NCBI GenBank assembly: GCA_038373865.1
Contig: JAXGGA010001621.1
Location: 1 to 64,000, forward strand
Direction: 5' to 3'
Length of the DNA: 64,000 nucleotides
DNA from: Uloborus plumipes
Lineage: Eukaryota > Arthropoda > Arachnida > Araneae > Uloboridae
Of this stretch, positions 34,171 to 45,176 are shown one piece after another (position 1 is the first letter of the stretch; each line of letters starts with the position of its first letter). Position numbers and translations under genes: made by a program. The notes under the pieces are model-generated. The model worked only from the letters and a program-made list of their open reading frames with translations, searched no databases and was not told the origin of the DNA.

Positions 34171-34528
34171 TCTACTTATATTAAAAACTGAGTATCTTTC
34201 TAACTATCTTTCTTTCTAACTATCTTTCTATGTCACGCTTCTTTCTCCTGAACGCCACTGAACTGAAAGTCGAACCAAGTACCGATAGATAGGTAATTTT
34301 TCAGGCTTCATTAGTTTCAATCTATATAATTATACGATTTTAATTAGCGAAGATATCAATTAATAAGTAGTCAAGTTTAAAGTGATTAAGCCTAATAAAT
34401 GATTAAATATGAAATCCATTCTTGCAAACCGTCGTTGCTATGAAACAGTGATAACAATGATAATGAGAGTTTTGAATGAAGGCTTAACTAAATCAAACAC
34501 GGAACTCATAAGCGGGCCACTTACGTAG
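34171..34528 (+). mobile_element. Short Helitron-like element, degenerate 3' end
   Basis: It begins after an A with TCTACTTATATTAAAAACTG, identical to the start of the next element at 34585, followed by CTTTCTAACTAT repeats. The end is provisionally at AGCGGGCCACTTACGTAG, which resembles the GCCGGGCCACGCAGCTAG terminus of the related copies. The 3' boundary is uncertain. Confidence 0.45.
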
Positions 34529-34584
34529 AATTTTTATCGCTAGCTACTTGTAATATTTTGAAACATTCATTTGTTGAAAAGCCA

Positions 34585-34837
34585 TCTACTTATATTAAAA
34601 ACTGAGTGTCTATGTCTGCTTTTTTCCTTTGAGCGAGCTGAACTTACTGAAACTTTCCTCACCATCTTGAAGACGCGAAGCATCTCAATAATTCGAATGA
34701 TTTTTTTATATAGGAAAAAAGTAAAGGCGTGAAGCTCCTGTAAGCGAGCCGCCTTAGCGGGGAGTAGTTTCTTTAAATTTTTTTCTCACTACTTTCAGGG
34801 CACGAAGTGCCCGTGCAACGCCGGGCCACGTGCGTGG
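34585..34837 (+). mobile_element. Short Helitron-like element (about 250 bp)
   Basis: It starts after an A with TCTACTTATATTAAAAACTG and ends with the GC-rich block GTGCAACGCCGGGCCACGTG. Near its 3' end it has GCGAGCCGCCTTAGCGGGGA, which is shared with the large elements at 45177, 49783 and 53979. It contains a GGGCACGAAGTGCCC hairpin near 34798. The final CTAG is mutated. Confidence 0.55.
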
Positions 34838-35230
34838 TATGTCTTGAAATCGAATGAACATTAAATTATATCAAATAATATAACTTCAGAATGAGGTAAA
34901 AGTTAGAGAGGGGGGACGTTATGCATCAACATGCCGCAGGAAGCTAATCTAGCTGCCCTGGCAGCTAGTTTAATTATTAAATTGCTCAAAAGCCGGTAGT
35001 TTGACAAATTGTATGGTAAAAGTAAAGATAAATACAATGTAGACCAAGCACCGCCGTTCTTTTGGGAAAAGGGTGATTCACTTTCTAACTTGACATTTTG
35101 CAATGATTTTAAGTATGATTAAACTTATAGACATTGTCCTTCAGTGTATAGCTGATTTATCTAAGAGATTAAGAAAACAAGTAAAGAAATAAGTATATAT
35201 TTATATATAAATTTGAATACAACATATGGA
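34838..35230. other. AT-rich tract, nothing recognised
   Basis: The short minus-strand open frame at 34903-35103 has no domain and is not called. Confidence 0.45.
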
Positions 35231-35289
35231 CTCATTAAAAGTCTATTAGATTACAATAAGAAGCTAAAAATATCATCACGACCATAATT

Positions 35290-35620
35290 ATTTCACCTCT
35301 TCCACATGAATTTATGCAGAAAACTTGGCCGAAGATAGCTGCTCCCCAGGCCATTCCCAAGACAGCAGATTGTCCTACCGATATGTTGATCAATATCAAT
35401 CTTTGCTGCAGTAGGTCCATGTCATGTTTGGATTATGGGGAGGGGATTCTTTGCCGAGCAGGGATTTCCTGGGGATTACGAGGACACAGCATATGGCCGA
35501 TGGAAATACAATATTTGTCTCTTAACCCGCTTTACGCCATTAACGGTTCCTATTAGCTCTTAGTTGCTCTTATTTGATGATAACAGTCCTTGCTTGTTAT
35601 CAGAAGAGCTAATGATTTTT
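35290..35620. other. GC-richer island ending in nested inverted repeats
   Basis: Composition is high for this window and both strands have open frames of 60-80 residues with no recognised domain, so coding status is undecided. At 35552-35613 ATTAGCTCTT and AAGAGCTAAT pair as outer arms. Inside them TGATAACA and TGTTATCA (35578-35602) pair around a GTCCTTGCT loop, giving two opposed GATA-type sites. A regulatory element or a terminal piece of an unidentified transposon are both possible. Confidence 0.35.
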
Positions 35621-35695
35621 CTTCTGCTGTTTGTTTTCCGTCGAACGATTTCAATTTCGTTGTTGGTTAATTTTTCTTGCAGCGTCACAGCAATT

Positions 35696-35766
35696 TTAAC
35701 AACAACAACAACAATAATAATAATAATAGTAATATTAAAATAATGATAATAATAATAATAATACTA
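35696..35766. repeat. (AAC)n/(AAT)n microsatellite
   Basis: An ACA trinucleotide run passes into ATA/TAA trinucleotides with a few interruptions. Confidence 0.9.
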
Positions 35767-36303
35767 GTTATGACGCCAAGCAAAATAATAACTTAAACAT
35801 CAGTTAAAAGAACATCACGAAAAATAACTATATTAGTAAGCAATTAATAGGTTGCGTTTTAAAAGCATTACATTACTAGTGTTCAGTTCACGAGCAAAAA
35901 AAAAAAAAAGAGAAAAAAATCCATAAAATTCTGAACAGTAGAATAAGTTCGGATAACAAGAGAGAAAAGCAAATTTGATATAGTAAAACTGTCGGAAAGT
36001 ACACGTAAGAAAGTTTCATGCCTTTGAAGGCGTATACAGTTGCAATAGGTAGACAACTATCGATTGAAAAAAGTTCACCTATAACTCTTGTATAGCTGTG
36101 AGCAATGAACACCAAACTTCAGCTTTCTAGCAAATAAAGTTGTCTGTATTATACTATTATCTACGATATCAGATGTTCACTTTTTTTTTTTTTTTTTTGC
36201 TGTGAATTTTAAAACTATTACCGAATTGTTCTTTTTAGCCTACTTTCCCGTTAAAAATAAAAGAAAGACGAAAAAAGTATTAAAAGTAGCTTAATGCATC
36301 TAA

Positions 36304-36378
36304 AAATATCGCCAAGTCCAAAAAATATCGCCAAGTTAAAAAAAATATCGCCAAGTCCGAAAAATATCGCCAAGTTAA
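36304..36378. repeat. 19-20-bp tandem repeat of AATATCGCCAAGT
   Basis: Four copies of AATATCGCCAAGTYnnAAAA start at 36305, 36324, 36344 and 36363. The same word recurs in the Helitron-like element near 60190 and 60290. Confidence 0.88.
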
Positions 36379-36442
36379 AAAAATAAAAATGTAAAATGAA
36401 TATCGAAAAATTAAAAATTTGAAAGTAGGGCATTGAGATGGG

Positions 36443-36499
36443 GAATTTGTGCGTCGGTCGGTCGGTCGGTCTGTCGGTCTGTCTGCCCCCCCCCCCCCC
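36443..36499. repeat. GGTC/TGTC microsatellite and C14 run
   Basis: CGGTCGGTCGGTCGGTCTGT is followed by CTGTCTG and a C-run. It directly precedes the 147-bp array and may mark one end of a repeat element. Confidence 0.88.
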
Positions 36500-37385
36500 T
36501 AATACCTTTTGAATGAACATTCCGATTTGGACAAACTTTTTTTTGTTGGAAAGATCTCGGCGAGTACAGCTCATTCCCATATCTGATTTTTCGATTTGAA
36601 CAATTTTTGGTTCAACTTTGAACCGTTCAAACAACCTGTTCCGCGATGCTAACTTTTGCATGAACAGTCTGATTTGAACAAACTTTTTTTTGTTCAAAAG
36701 ATCTTTTCAAGGATACTTCATTCCCGTATCTACATTTTCGATTTGAACAATGTTTCGTTCAACATTGAACCGTTCAAACAAGCTGTCACCCCTAATAACT
36801 TTTGAATGAACAGTCCGATTTAAACAAACTTTTTTTTGTTCGAAGCATCTCGGCAAGGATACTTTATTACCGTATTTAAATTTTCTATTTGAACATTTTT
36901 GGTTCAACATTGAACCGTTCAGGCAACCTTTCCCTACCTAATAACTTTTGAGTGAACCGTCCGAATTGAATAAACTTTTTTTTGTTCGAAAGATCTCGGC
37001 GAGTACAGCTCATTCCCATATTTGATTTTTCGATTTGAACAATTTTTGGTTCAACTTTGAACCGTTCAAACAACCTATCCCGCGATGCTAACTTTTGAGT
37101 GAACAATCCGATTTGAACAAACTTTTTTTCGTTCGAAATATCTCATCAAGAATACTTCATTCCCGTATCTACATTTCCGATTTGAACAATTTTTCGTTCA
37201 ACATTGAACCTTTTAAGCAACCTTTCCCCACCTAATAACTTTTGAGTGAACCGTCCGAATGGAATAAACTTTTTTTTTTGTTTGAAAGATCTTGGAGAGA
37301 CTTTCCCATACATTCCCATATTTCGCTTTTTGATTCAAACCATTTTTCGTTCAATAGTGAACTGTTCAGAAAAAAAAATTTACAT
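36500..37385. repeat. 146-147-bp tandem array, six units
   Basis: The same position of each unit (GAATGAAC/GAGTGAAC) falls at 36511, 36658, 36804, 36950, 37097 and 37244, giving periods of 147, 146, 146, 147 and 147. Each unit has CTTTTGAnTGAACnnTCCGA, ACAAACTTTTTTTTGTTCGA, AGATCTCGGCGAG-like and CATTCCCATATnTGATTTTT-like parts. Each also has opposed GTTCAA/TTGAAC motifs ending ATTGAACCGTTCAAACAACC. The long minus-strand frames across it just reflect the absence of stops in the unit. Confidence 0.92.
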
Positions 37386-39779
37386 TATCGTCTACGGAGA
37401 ATTTAAGTTGAATGTTGATCCTGGAACTTAAAGTCGGATTTCCTTCAAACTAACTTTGTAAGAAAATGGTTTTGATAAATAATGTTTGTAAAGTACTTTT
37501 CTAAGTAATCTTCTGTGAGGACTCTGATTCCGACTCCGACTCCGCGAACATGGCGGAAATGCAGGCTCAGAAAAAAAATGACTGAACGTGCAGACGATTT
37601 TTTGTTTATTTATTCATTTGTTTTATTTTATTTATTACTATTATTATTATTTATTTTTATTATTTTTTTTGCAGACGTTTTTTTTTTGTAACAAAAATTT
37701 TTCATTCACGAGAACATTTTATTCTTTATTTATATTTAACAACTGGCAACGGATTAAAAGTGAAATTCCGGACATTTTATTAACGGACAATTTTTTTTTT
37801 TTTCTTTCTTTGATAAAATGTGTTTTGATGATCTTTGTACTTTTATTTATTTATTTTTCTTAATTATTATTATTATTATTATTATTATTTTTCTTTTTTT
37901 TTGAAAACGATGGAGGATTTTTTCTACGGAGGAACTGTAACAGTTACACTCTTTAAAAGGTGTGACAAAACTTTATTTATTCGTTAATTACTTTTTACGT
38001 GTCTATTTCATCTGATGAGAGGGGCATATTTTGCTTTTCGAAATTAGCTCTAAGTGCTAAAAAGGTATGTTTGACATAATTTTCAGTCTCAGATAATCAA
38101 GAGAATAATGATCAGATGCGAGAATGCCGATGTCGATGTACGGGAAAGTAGGCTCGTTTAGTTCTTGACAGAACTTCTTGTTTTTTAGTGAAAATCGTAC
38201 CTCTCTAAAGTTCTTGTAGGAGATTAATATTTCTCAGTTAGAAAATGTCACGAGTTCTACCTACATTTCAGTGCAATTTCCTCTTTACTAATATAATGCG
38301 GAAGATAACAGTTATTATGGCCACTTTACCTCCCTTGACCGTACAAAGTTTAAAACCAGCATGTTAAAATGTTATAACTCTTTGTAAGATGAGCGTGTAG
38401 TAAGCAATTAAAATAAATTACTTACTGTAACACATGAAACAAATGTATTATAAAATGTTAGGTACCATGTGAAGTCTTTAAAAACATTTTTACCCATGCT
38501 GCTTCTAACAGTTATTGCACATTTAATACTGAAATCGTTTTCAAAGTAGTGATGCGTCAAAAATGGATGACGGGTGTTGTAGAGAATAAGAATTGAGACT
38601 CATGTTCTGTGATAAATGTATTTTGCACTACATTTGAAGAGAAACAAAAAGAAAAAAAAAACGCACAATAGAATATGGATTTCATAGCATTTTACCTTAG
38701 TTTTATTATCCTCACTAAGGGCGAAATGAAACTAAGTTACAATTTTATTCTTAGTATCATTTGAAAGAACGTATTTTTTTTTCTTAACATTATTACTTTC
38801 AATGACATGAGTATTTCGCTGAAAACAAATTGTACTGACCTGGGTCAAAAACATTGAAATTAACATAAATAATATGATGAAAAATACGCGAGGGAAATTA
38901 ATGAAAAATATGAAAATATGTAAGGGAACAGCATAACCAATAATACGCAAAATATTATTCTTTCAATGTATTATTGCACTTATGTAATAATTATGACAAA
39001 GGAGCAAAACTAAATATGTCATTAGTTTTTACAAAATTTCAGAATTAATAAAAATACACTTCCATAATCCTCTAAGCATTTTATCTCAGTTTTCTGCTAC
39101 TAGTCATTTGTTAGCGACCAAAAAAAAGTAACGGCTTTTGAGATTGTATTCTAGATGTCTTTCGTGGAGCATTAAGACTAAAGTGAACATCAAGCAAAGC
39201 TTTGAAAGCAGTGTTACAAATGTTTGAAAATATCTAGGATTTAGGTGAGATATAAAAGGAAATAAATAGAAATAAAAGAAAACGGGGAAAATGATCGATC
39301 CGAACAGTTGTCGAGTAAAACCCACTGATGACTTTGTTTTTCTCGTTTATTTTTATGTTTTTTTTAAATTTATTTTTTTAGTTTTTTTTTAGAATCATTT
39401 TCGATAAATGAATTTTTATTTGAGTTGTACTTACGGTCTGACCATTTGTTAAAATGATTCATTTGATTTTTTAAGCTGTGTTAAGGTTTTTTTAAGTTTC
39501 TCACTATTTAGTTTTGGAACATGTGCGTCTTAGTCGTAAAAGAAGTCATTTATTTTATGCCTCTTGAAAATTGTTATTTTACTATTGCCATTTAATAAAC
39601 GAGTTTCTATTTGTTTTTGTTTTTTTTATTTTTTTGGTTTTTGATGAGTATGACTGACGGAGACCTGAACTAAATTCTAATAGATAAACTATCCGTACTA
39701 CGACATTACTGGTTAAATGGAAGTTCTTATATTTTAATATTTTATTGATTTATTTGAGGGAAAATTATTGCGATATCTA
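37386..39779. other. AT-rich tract with low-complexity T/TTA runs
   Basis: A short ATTCCGACTCCGACTCC patch lies near 37527, (TTA)n and T-runs span 37617-37905, and T-rich runs lie near 39355-39400. No coding sequence is supported. Confidence 0.5.
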
Positions 39780-39784
39780 TAGAC

Positions 39785-40065
39785 ATCTGTATTGTAAATA
39801 AAAAAAAATCTGGTATGGACTCCACACTACTTCCTTTTACGCGTAAATTTCTTAGTAGATGTTAAAGTAGTGCTTAGAGTGAGCAAAAATATTTGCGCCC
39901 TTAGTTTGCTACGAAACAATACAAAAATATGTTTTAAAATGATTAATTTTCTAAATATCACTGATTTTAACATCATTCAGTGGACTTTTCGCAAAATATC
40001 GTCAAATTGAAGACAAATTTTAAAAAATCATTTTTTCGCTAAATTTGTCGCCAACTTGGCCATTT
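39785..40065 (-). mobile_element. Helitron-like fragment related to 59856-61553
   Basis: This shares long ordered blocks with 59970-60240 in the same orientation: CCACACTACTT, CGTAAATTTCTTAGTAGATG, TAGTTTGCTACGAAACAAT and TTTTAACATCATTCAGTGGA. The CTAG end and the 5' end are missing, so it is a truncated or old copy. Confidence 0.65.
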
Positions 40066-41578
40066 GTCACACACCCAAGCTTGACTACCGCCAGATTCGT
40101 AAGTGTATCTTAAGAAACAAAAACATAATTTCCTTATTTTTGAATGTTGACATCACAAAATTGTCACCCGATAGGTGACATATGTCACTTGCTCCTGGAG
40201 CAGGGCCTTCACACATCTCGCAAATAGCTCTAAGTAGAATAATTCATGATGAGACTTCTTGTTTCTTTTTCGTAGAGTCAAAGGCATGAATAGTAAAAAA
40301 AAAAAAATAAAATCTGTGACATTTGATTTATTGAGCTTAGAAGAACTTGCACGATCCACTGTTTGTGTAGAGTGCAAATATTAACAGAAACATTCAAAAA
40401 TACTAATAAACGATAAGATTGTAGTTTGGTGCATTTTAAGTATTTTAATAGCACTACTCTTTTTTTTGAGGAATGAAGAATTGCTATTTATTTTCATTTT
40501 CAACCGCAGTTGCCCTCTGGTTCCCTTTTTTTATTCAACTCCTACCCTGTCACCAGCTGGGTGGATGATGCTTCATCTCCTCAGAGGTTCACCGGCCCCT
40601 GCTGCAGGTGTTGCAAGTCCACTATTCCTACTGGTGTCCATGTTCTACACATACACACACACACACAGTCACACAATTAAAACCAGCACACACCTATTGC
40701 AATTCGTGATTGCGAAAAACATCATTTGAATTCAAGATTTAAAAAATTTTTCTTTTTTTTGAAGTACAAAGACCAACAATGTCCTATCATATTGCGGTCT
40801 ATCTTAATGAAATAAGACGGAATTTTCTGACAATCCAAACAAAACCAATACTAAGACACTTTGATAAATCATCTGGCATCCGCTATACAAACATCGATCA
40901 ATTAGGAGTGTGGCGAAGTAATAATTTATCATTCGCTGTCATCAGACTACTTTTGCCAGAGGTGCATCGGTTTCGGATAATAATACTCCTTACGAACGAA
41001 ATACTCTTTCTTCAAGATCAGCTACAAAACATTTCGCCTCATTTTCATAAAGTTAGAAAAGTTTAGCTTATATTACATTAACGATTTATTTGCTAGATTA
41101 TGATAAAAGATATTTTTGAAAATAATTTCATATATTGAAAATGGCAGAGTATCACTCATTGTAAGTAAGTGCTTGGACATTTTTCATAGCTGAAAGATTG
41201 AGACACAAAAATTTGTATGGATAGTATTTCATTTATTTATTGAGTAGAGTCATTATAAAACATCTGAAATACTTTTTAATATTATTTTATTTCAGTTATT
41301 CATTTTGAAAAAGATGTTATGCTTTTAGTATTTTAAAGCAGCTTCTCGTTTGATGACAGAAACTTCTCTTTTAGACATGAAATACACATGGCTTTACAAT
41401 ACTGCTTTGCCATTTCATGCCACAGAACTACACGTATTATTTTTTGAAATTTATTTTCGGCAGTTGAGCTTAAAAACAAATCAGTTACGTTTCAAAATTC
41501 AAAGTTCTGCTGTAAAAATGGTACTTTTGGCCAATAGTGCATTAGACATCCGATATATTTTTGATTTCTTAAAAATTA
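40066..41578. other. Mostly AT-rich tract with a GC-richer patch and CA repeat
   Basis: 40505-40640 is GC-richer (CACCAGCTGGGTGGATGATG, CCCCTGCTGCAGGTGTTGCA) and is followed by a CA run at 40648-40676. Neither strand gives a recognisable protein. Open frames at 40779-41066 and 41350-41589 have no domain and are not called. Confidence 0.45.
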
Positions 41579-41876
41579 ATACAGTTTAAGAACTACATGT
41601 CTGATTCCACACCATACAACAATAATACTGCACTGCTGTCTTCACTTCAATAAAAAAATAACTACTAATATATATTTCATCAAGAGAACAGGAGTCCCTT
41701 TAAACTATTAAAAAATCTAGTAGATATTTTATTTTTTAAAAAAATAATACAGTTTAAGAGCTACACGGCCAAATCCACACCATACAATAATATTAAGGCA
41801 CCGCTGTCTTCACTTCACATCAGAAAATAACTACTCATATATATTTCATCAGGAGAACAGGAGTCCCTTTCAGACC
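41579..41876. repeat. 170-bp tandem duplication
   Basis: ACAGTTTAAG begins both copies (41581, 41749). They then share TCCACACCATACAA, CTGCTGTCTTCACTTCA-like, AAATAACTACTnATATATAT and GAGAACAGGAGTCCCTTT. Confidence 0.85.
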
Positions 41877-43035
41877 CCCTTCACTTTTTCCCAGCTAACG
41901 AAGCATCCTACATGAGTGTTATTCAATACTCAAAAGTCCCCTTCTCCGGTATCCTCCTGGGACAGGGGTCCTTGTATTTGGTGCCTTTAATCTGTGGACC
42001 TTTTGTAGACGGCACGAATTCATTTGGGAACTGTGCACGTGAGGTATGTAGCGCGCTGATGGGCCCTATTTATTTTTCGCCTCCCCCCCCCCCCCACCGT
42101 GGGGTCTACTTTGTACGTCCTGTCCCACCCAATGTTTGAAGAGATGAATAGTCGGCCGGGGAATATTCTGCATAGATTTCAGATATTTAATCTTGTTTTG
42201 GTTCCGTTTTTGTCTGAATGAAAAAAATGGAATTAAAGAAATGTTGCATAGAATTTAAAATGGTAAGATATGGATCATTATGCCATATGGTTCCCTGTTA
42301 CAGCTTTAAGCAATGTTGATATTATTCATTAAATATTTTTTAAAAAATTAAATGGATGACAGGAATAAACGTCCTGCACTAAATACATGTCTGAAACCAA
42401 AGACGAGTTGCTGATTCTTTAAATAGTGTAAGAAGTTGATCAACTAAGGTGCGTAAAGCTCGATGAATACTATTTTCAAAATTTTTCGTGGGATTTCTTC
42501 AATATTAATGCGTACACAGAAGGCCCTGAGGATGTAGTTGTAATAATCTACACTTGAAACTACTCTCAGACTTCTATTGCGGTGTGCTAAAGTATCAAGA
42601 CGTAAAAGAATTTCATTAAAAATTAAAATGGTAGACTGTCTAATAAAAACTATGCTTTAATTGAATGAAGTTAAAAACTTATGCAAATAAAGCACAAATT
42701 ACAAAGAAAATACAGCTCCATTGTAGCTATTTCAAAGCGACAATGGAGTCTCTTCATCAGTGTAAAAAGCTCAGCAGATAACGTGAAGACGTGAGAGAAC
42801 TGAGAGCCACCGCGCGGACACCGTTATACAGTTTATATTTTTATTGAACGTGAACTGATAATGTAGAAGTTGAGAAAAATATTGAATTGATAAAATAGAC
42901 TGTATTAACTAAAACTTCATTCAATTTGTCGTTTCGGTATACCTTCGGCATTATACATGTTGTTCAATAAAAGCAAAGCTTCCGTCGGGCAATCTTACAG
43001 TCTCAATTTATTCAATTTAATTAAAAAATGTACCA
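41877..43035. other. Non-coding tract
   Basis: A GC-richer patch at 41930-42160 contains a C-run (42084-42097). The open frame 41912-42139 has no domain. The rest is AT-rich, with a CCATTGT/ACAATGG inverted pair near 42717-42745. Confidence 0.45.
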
Positions 43036-43107
43036 CTCTCTCGAGTGGATTTGAGCCACTCACATTTCATTTAACAGCCAAAAGCAGTAGCCAATTGCAC
43101 CACGGAA
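43036..43107 (-). repeat. tRNA-Asn-derived relic, copy 1
   Basis: On the minus strand the sequence follows tRNA-Asn(GTT) in order: CCGTGGTGCAATTGG (D-arm/A box), TTTTGGCTGTTAAATGAAA (anticodon arm with GTT), then GAGTGGCTCAAATCCACTC (T-arm/B box). The acceptor stem does not pair well and several stem bases have changed, so it is a pseudogene or SINE head, not a working tRNA. It shares upstream flank with the copy at 43970-44037. Confidence 0.65.
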
Positions 43108-43969
43108 TATCTCCAGATTAAAGGAGTAAATATTAACAGAGCTCTGGCACTTTGAAGTTAACTGTTGGAACATATTTTTATTTTTCTAGTAGTCTGTCAC
43201 TATAACTTTTCATCTTTCAGCATTTGTTGTCTTAGGATTTATACGTTTTTATTTGTTTTGTTCTTTCAGACATTAACAACTCTCTCTTTGACTTTCTCAT
43301 TTTTTTCCACATCTGATTAACTGAAAAATCAAAGATATTTCAAAATTCCTGCTCCGAAATAAACCGCGTCAACGAAAGTTACGTGACTAAGAATTTTAGA
43401 AAAACGTATTATTTATTTATTTAAAATCTTAACCAGTTTTTTTTCCTTTTTTTTTGCCATAAAATTCATGAAGTAAGCTTACATATTTGGTTCGTAGTAG
43501 AGAGACTCAAAATTTAGACTCTCAAAATTTTCAAACTTACTCATAGTATGCACTATCATGTTAGACATCAAAAACTGAATAGTAAGCATCACAAAAAAGT
43601 GCCGCAATCTTCAATAATTGGGATTGAATCACTTAAAACAATGGCTTACGTAAAACCTTAAATTTTTACTATGATGGTTTTTTTTTTTTTTGTCACTTTT
43701 GTTTGCGGGGTGTGATATGTTATAATAAAGCGCTTTGAATAAAGAGAAAGGGGTTACGGAAATTAACTAACTGGGGTACTAGAAACCCTTTCACATTTAG
43801 GTAAAAAGACGTTTTCTAAAAAAAATACAAAAATTGGAATTTAAATTAAAGCATATTCGATAAATATTTTTGTACAGGTTTGAAGTGTAAGTTGATTACC
43901 GTACTTATACAAATTTTCTAACAAATTGTCTGCCCGCCACTGCACTCTTTTTAATTTAAGCAATATAAC
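43108..43969. other. AT-rich spacer between two tRNA relics
   Basis: T-runs near 43437-43455 and 43677-43692 and a short TTAGACTCTCAAAATTT duplication near 43508. No gene was identified. Confidence 0.5.
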
Positions 43970-44037
43970 TCGAGTGAGTATAAATAACCAACCTTTAAGT
44001 TAACAATCAAATGAGCAAGCCAATTGTGCCACGACTG
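43970..44037 (-). repeat. tRNA-Asn-derived relic, copy 2
   Basis: The minus strand reads GTCGTGGCACAATTGGCTTG, then TTTGATTGTTAACTTAAAGG with the GTT anticodon context, then a decayed T-arm (GTTGGTTATTTATACTCAC). It is more degraded than copy 1. The AGAGCT-containing flank before both relics is alike, so a longer unit was copied. Confidence 0.55.
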
Positions 44038-45176
44038 CTTCCTCTAGATGGGGAGTTAACTCAGACTAAGCTCTAAAGTGGAAGCCTGTTTTTTTTATAT
44101 CTTTTTTTTTTCATCTCCAGTTCCCCCCCAGTGTGCAATAACAAGCATTATATCAAAAAACGAAACTGTTGACACTCACTTTTAACACATAGATTAATTT
44201 TCCATCAACATGTCTAGTAAGAATTCTGCATTAATGCATAGCTAAATATTGATATCATTATGGCTCATCTACCAGTAACTTGAAGAATATTCTTTCGAAA
44301 AAGCTACATGCAATTATAACATTGGCATAGAAACCTGGCTTTTCTTTGTCCTACACGACAAGTTTCCTTATTCTGAAGGAGGGTGCTGTTCTCAGATAAG
44401 AATCCAACACAAGAAAAATCTTTAGCTGGGAAAGTCCCTCCTGAGGCGTAACTTATTCCACCCAAGAGTAAACAAGGAAAATTTATTCACTTAAGTATCG
44501 TTAGCGCCAAAAATATGCAAAATAACTGAGAAGAAACTAAACCAAGCAATTTCTTTTCATTTATCGTTGCACAGCTTTCTAATCCCACATCCCGCTAAAG
44601 GAAAAACAGAAAATCTGGAAAGCTTCTTTGCAATAACAAAAAAATAAATCCTTATGTTTACTTAAGATGCCAATATATACCATCTCTTATATTTTAAATT
44701 ACTGCTTTTTATTTGTCATTAAATTAAGCAGAAAGAGAAAATAAGGGGTGCAAAAAATATCTTTTTTTTTATTTAACACAGTAATATGCTTTCAAAAATC
44801 AATAATAAGCCCCCCCCCTCCCATAAAAGACCCAAATCTGTGCATCACCTAACTATACATAATATTGTATTCAGCCACTTAATAAGGTAATGAAAATAAT
44901 CCTTATTAATAAGCATTTTTCACAAAATCGCGTCTAACATCCATAATTCAAATATTGTTCCGGCTTGCAGGCTGTTGTAAAATCAGGATGTTTTTGTCTT
45001 TTGCATACCTGTAAAGTGCAGTTTTTTGCAAATCTATAACACTAAAAATATTGGGCATTGCACTTGAAAGTAAAATGACTTTCGGTCAAGAAAAGAAGAT
45101 AGAAATAATTACTATTGTTTTTACATAATCTACATAAAACAATAAAAGTGAGCAACAAACGGAAAATAAACAAAAA
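44038..45176. other. AT-rich tract with C-run
   Basis: A C-run near 44810-44818, otherwise featureless. Confidence 0.5.

Noticed and set aside
36251..37106. Long minus-strand frames (up to 148 codons) with repeated IVQIEKS and FERF blocks
   Set aside because: They reflect a 147-bp tandem unit plus a C-run and GGTC repeat. 147 is a multiple of 3, so reading stays in frame, but some units are 146 bp and shift it; there is no sign of a gene.
40466..40729. Gene in the GC-richer patch near 40.5 kb
   Set aside because: The plus frame ends in a CA repeat and the minus frame is short; no motif or splice context supports either.
43036..43107. Functional tRNA-Asn gene
   Set aside because: The acceptor stem does not pair and several stem positions are changed, although the anticodon and boxes are recognisable.
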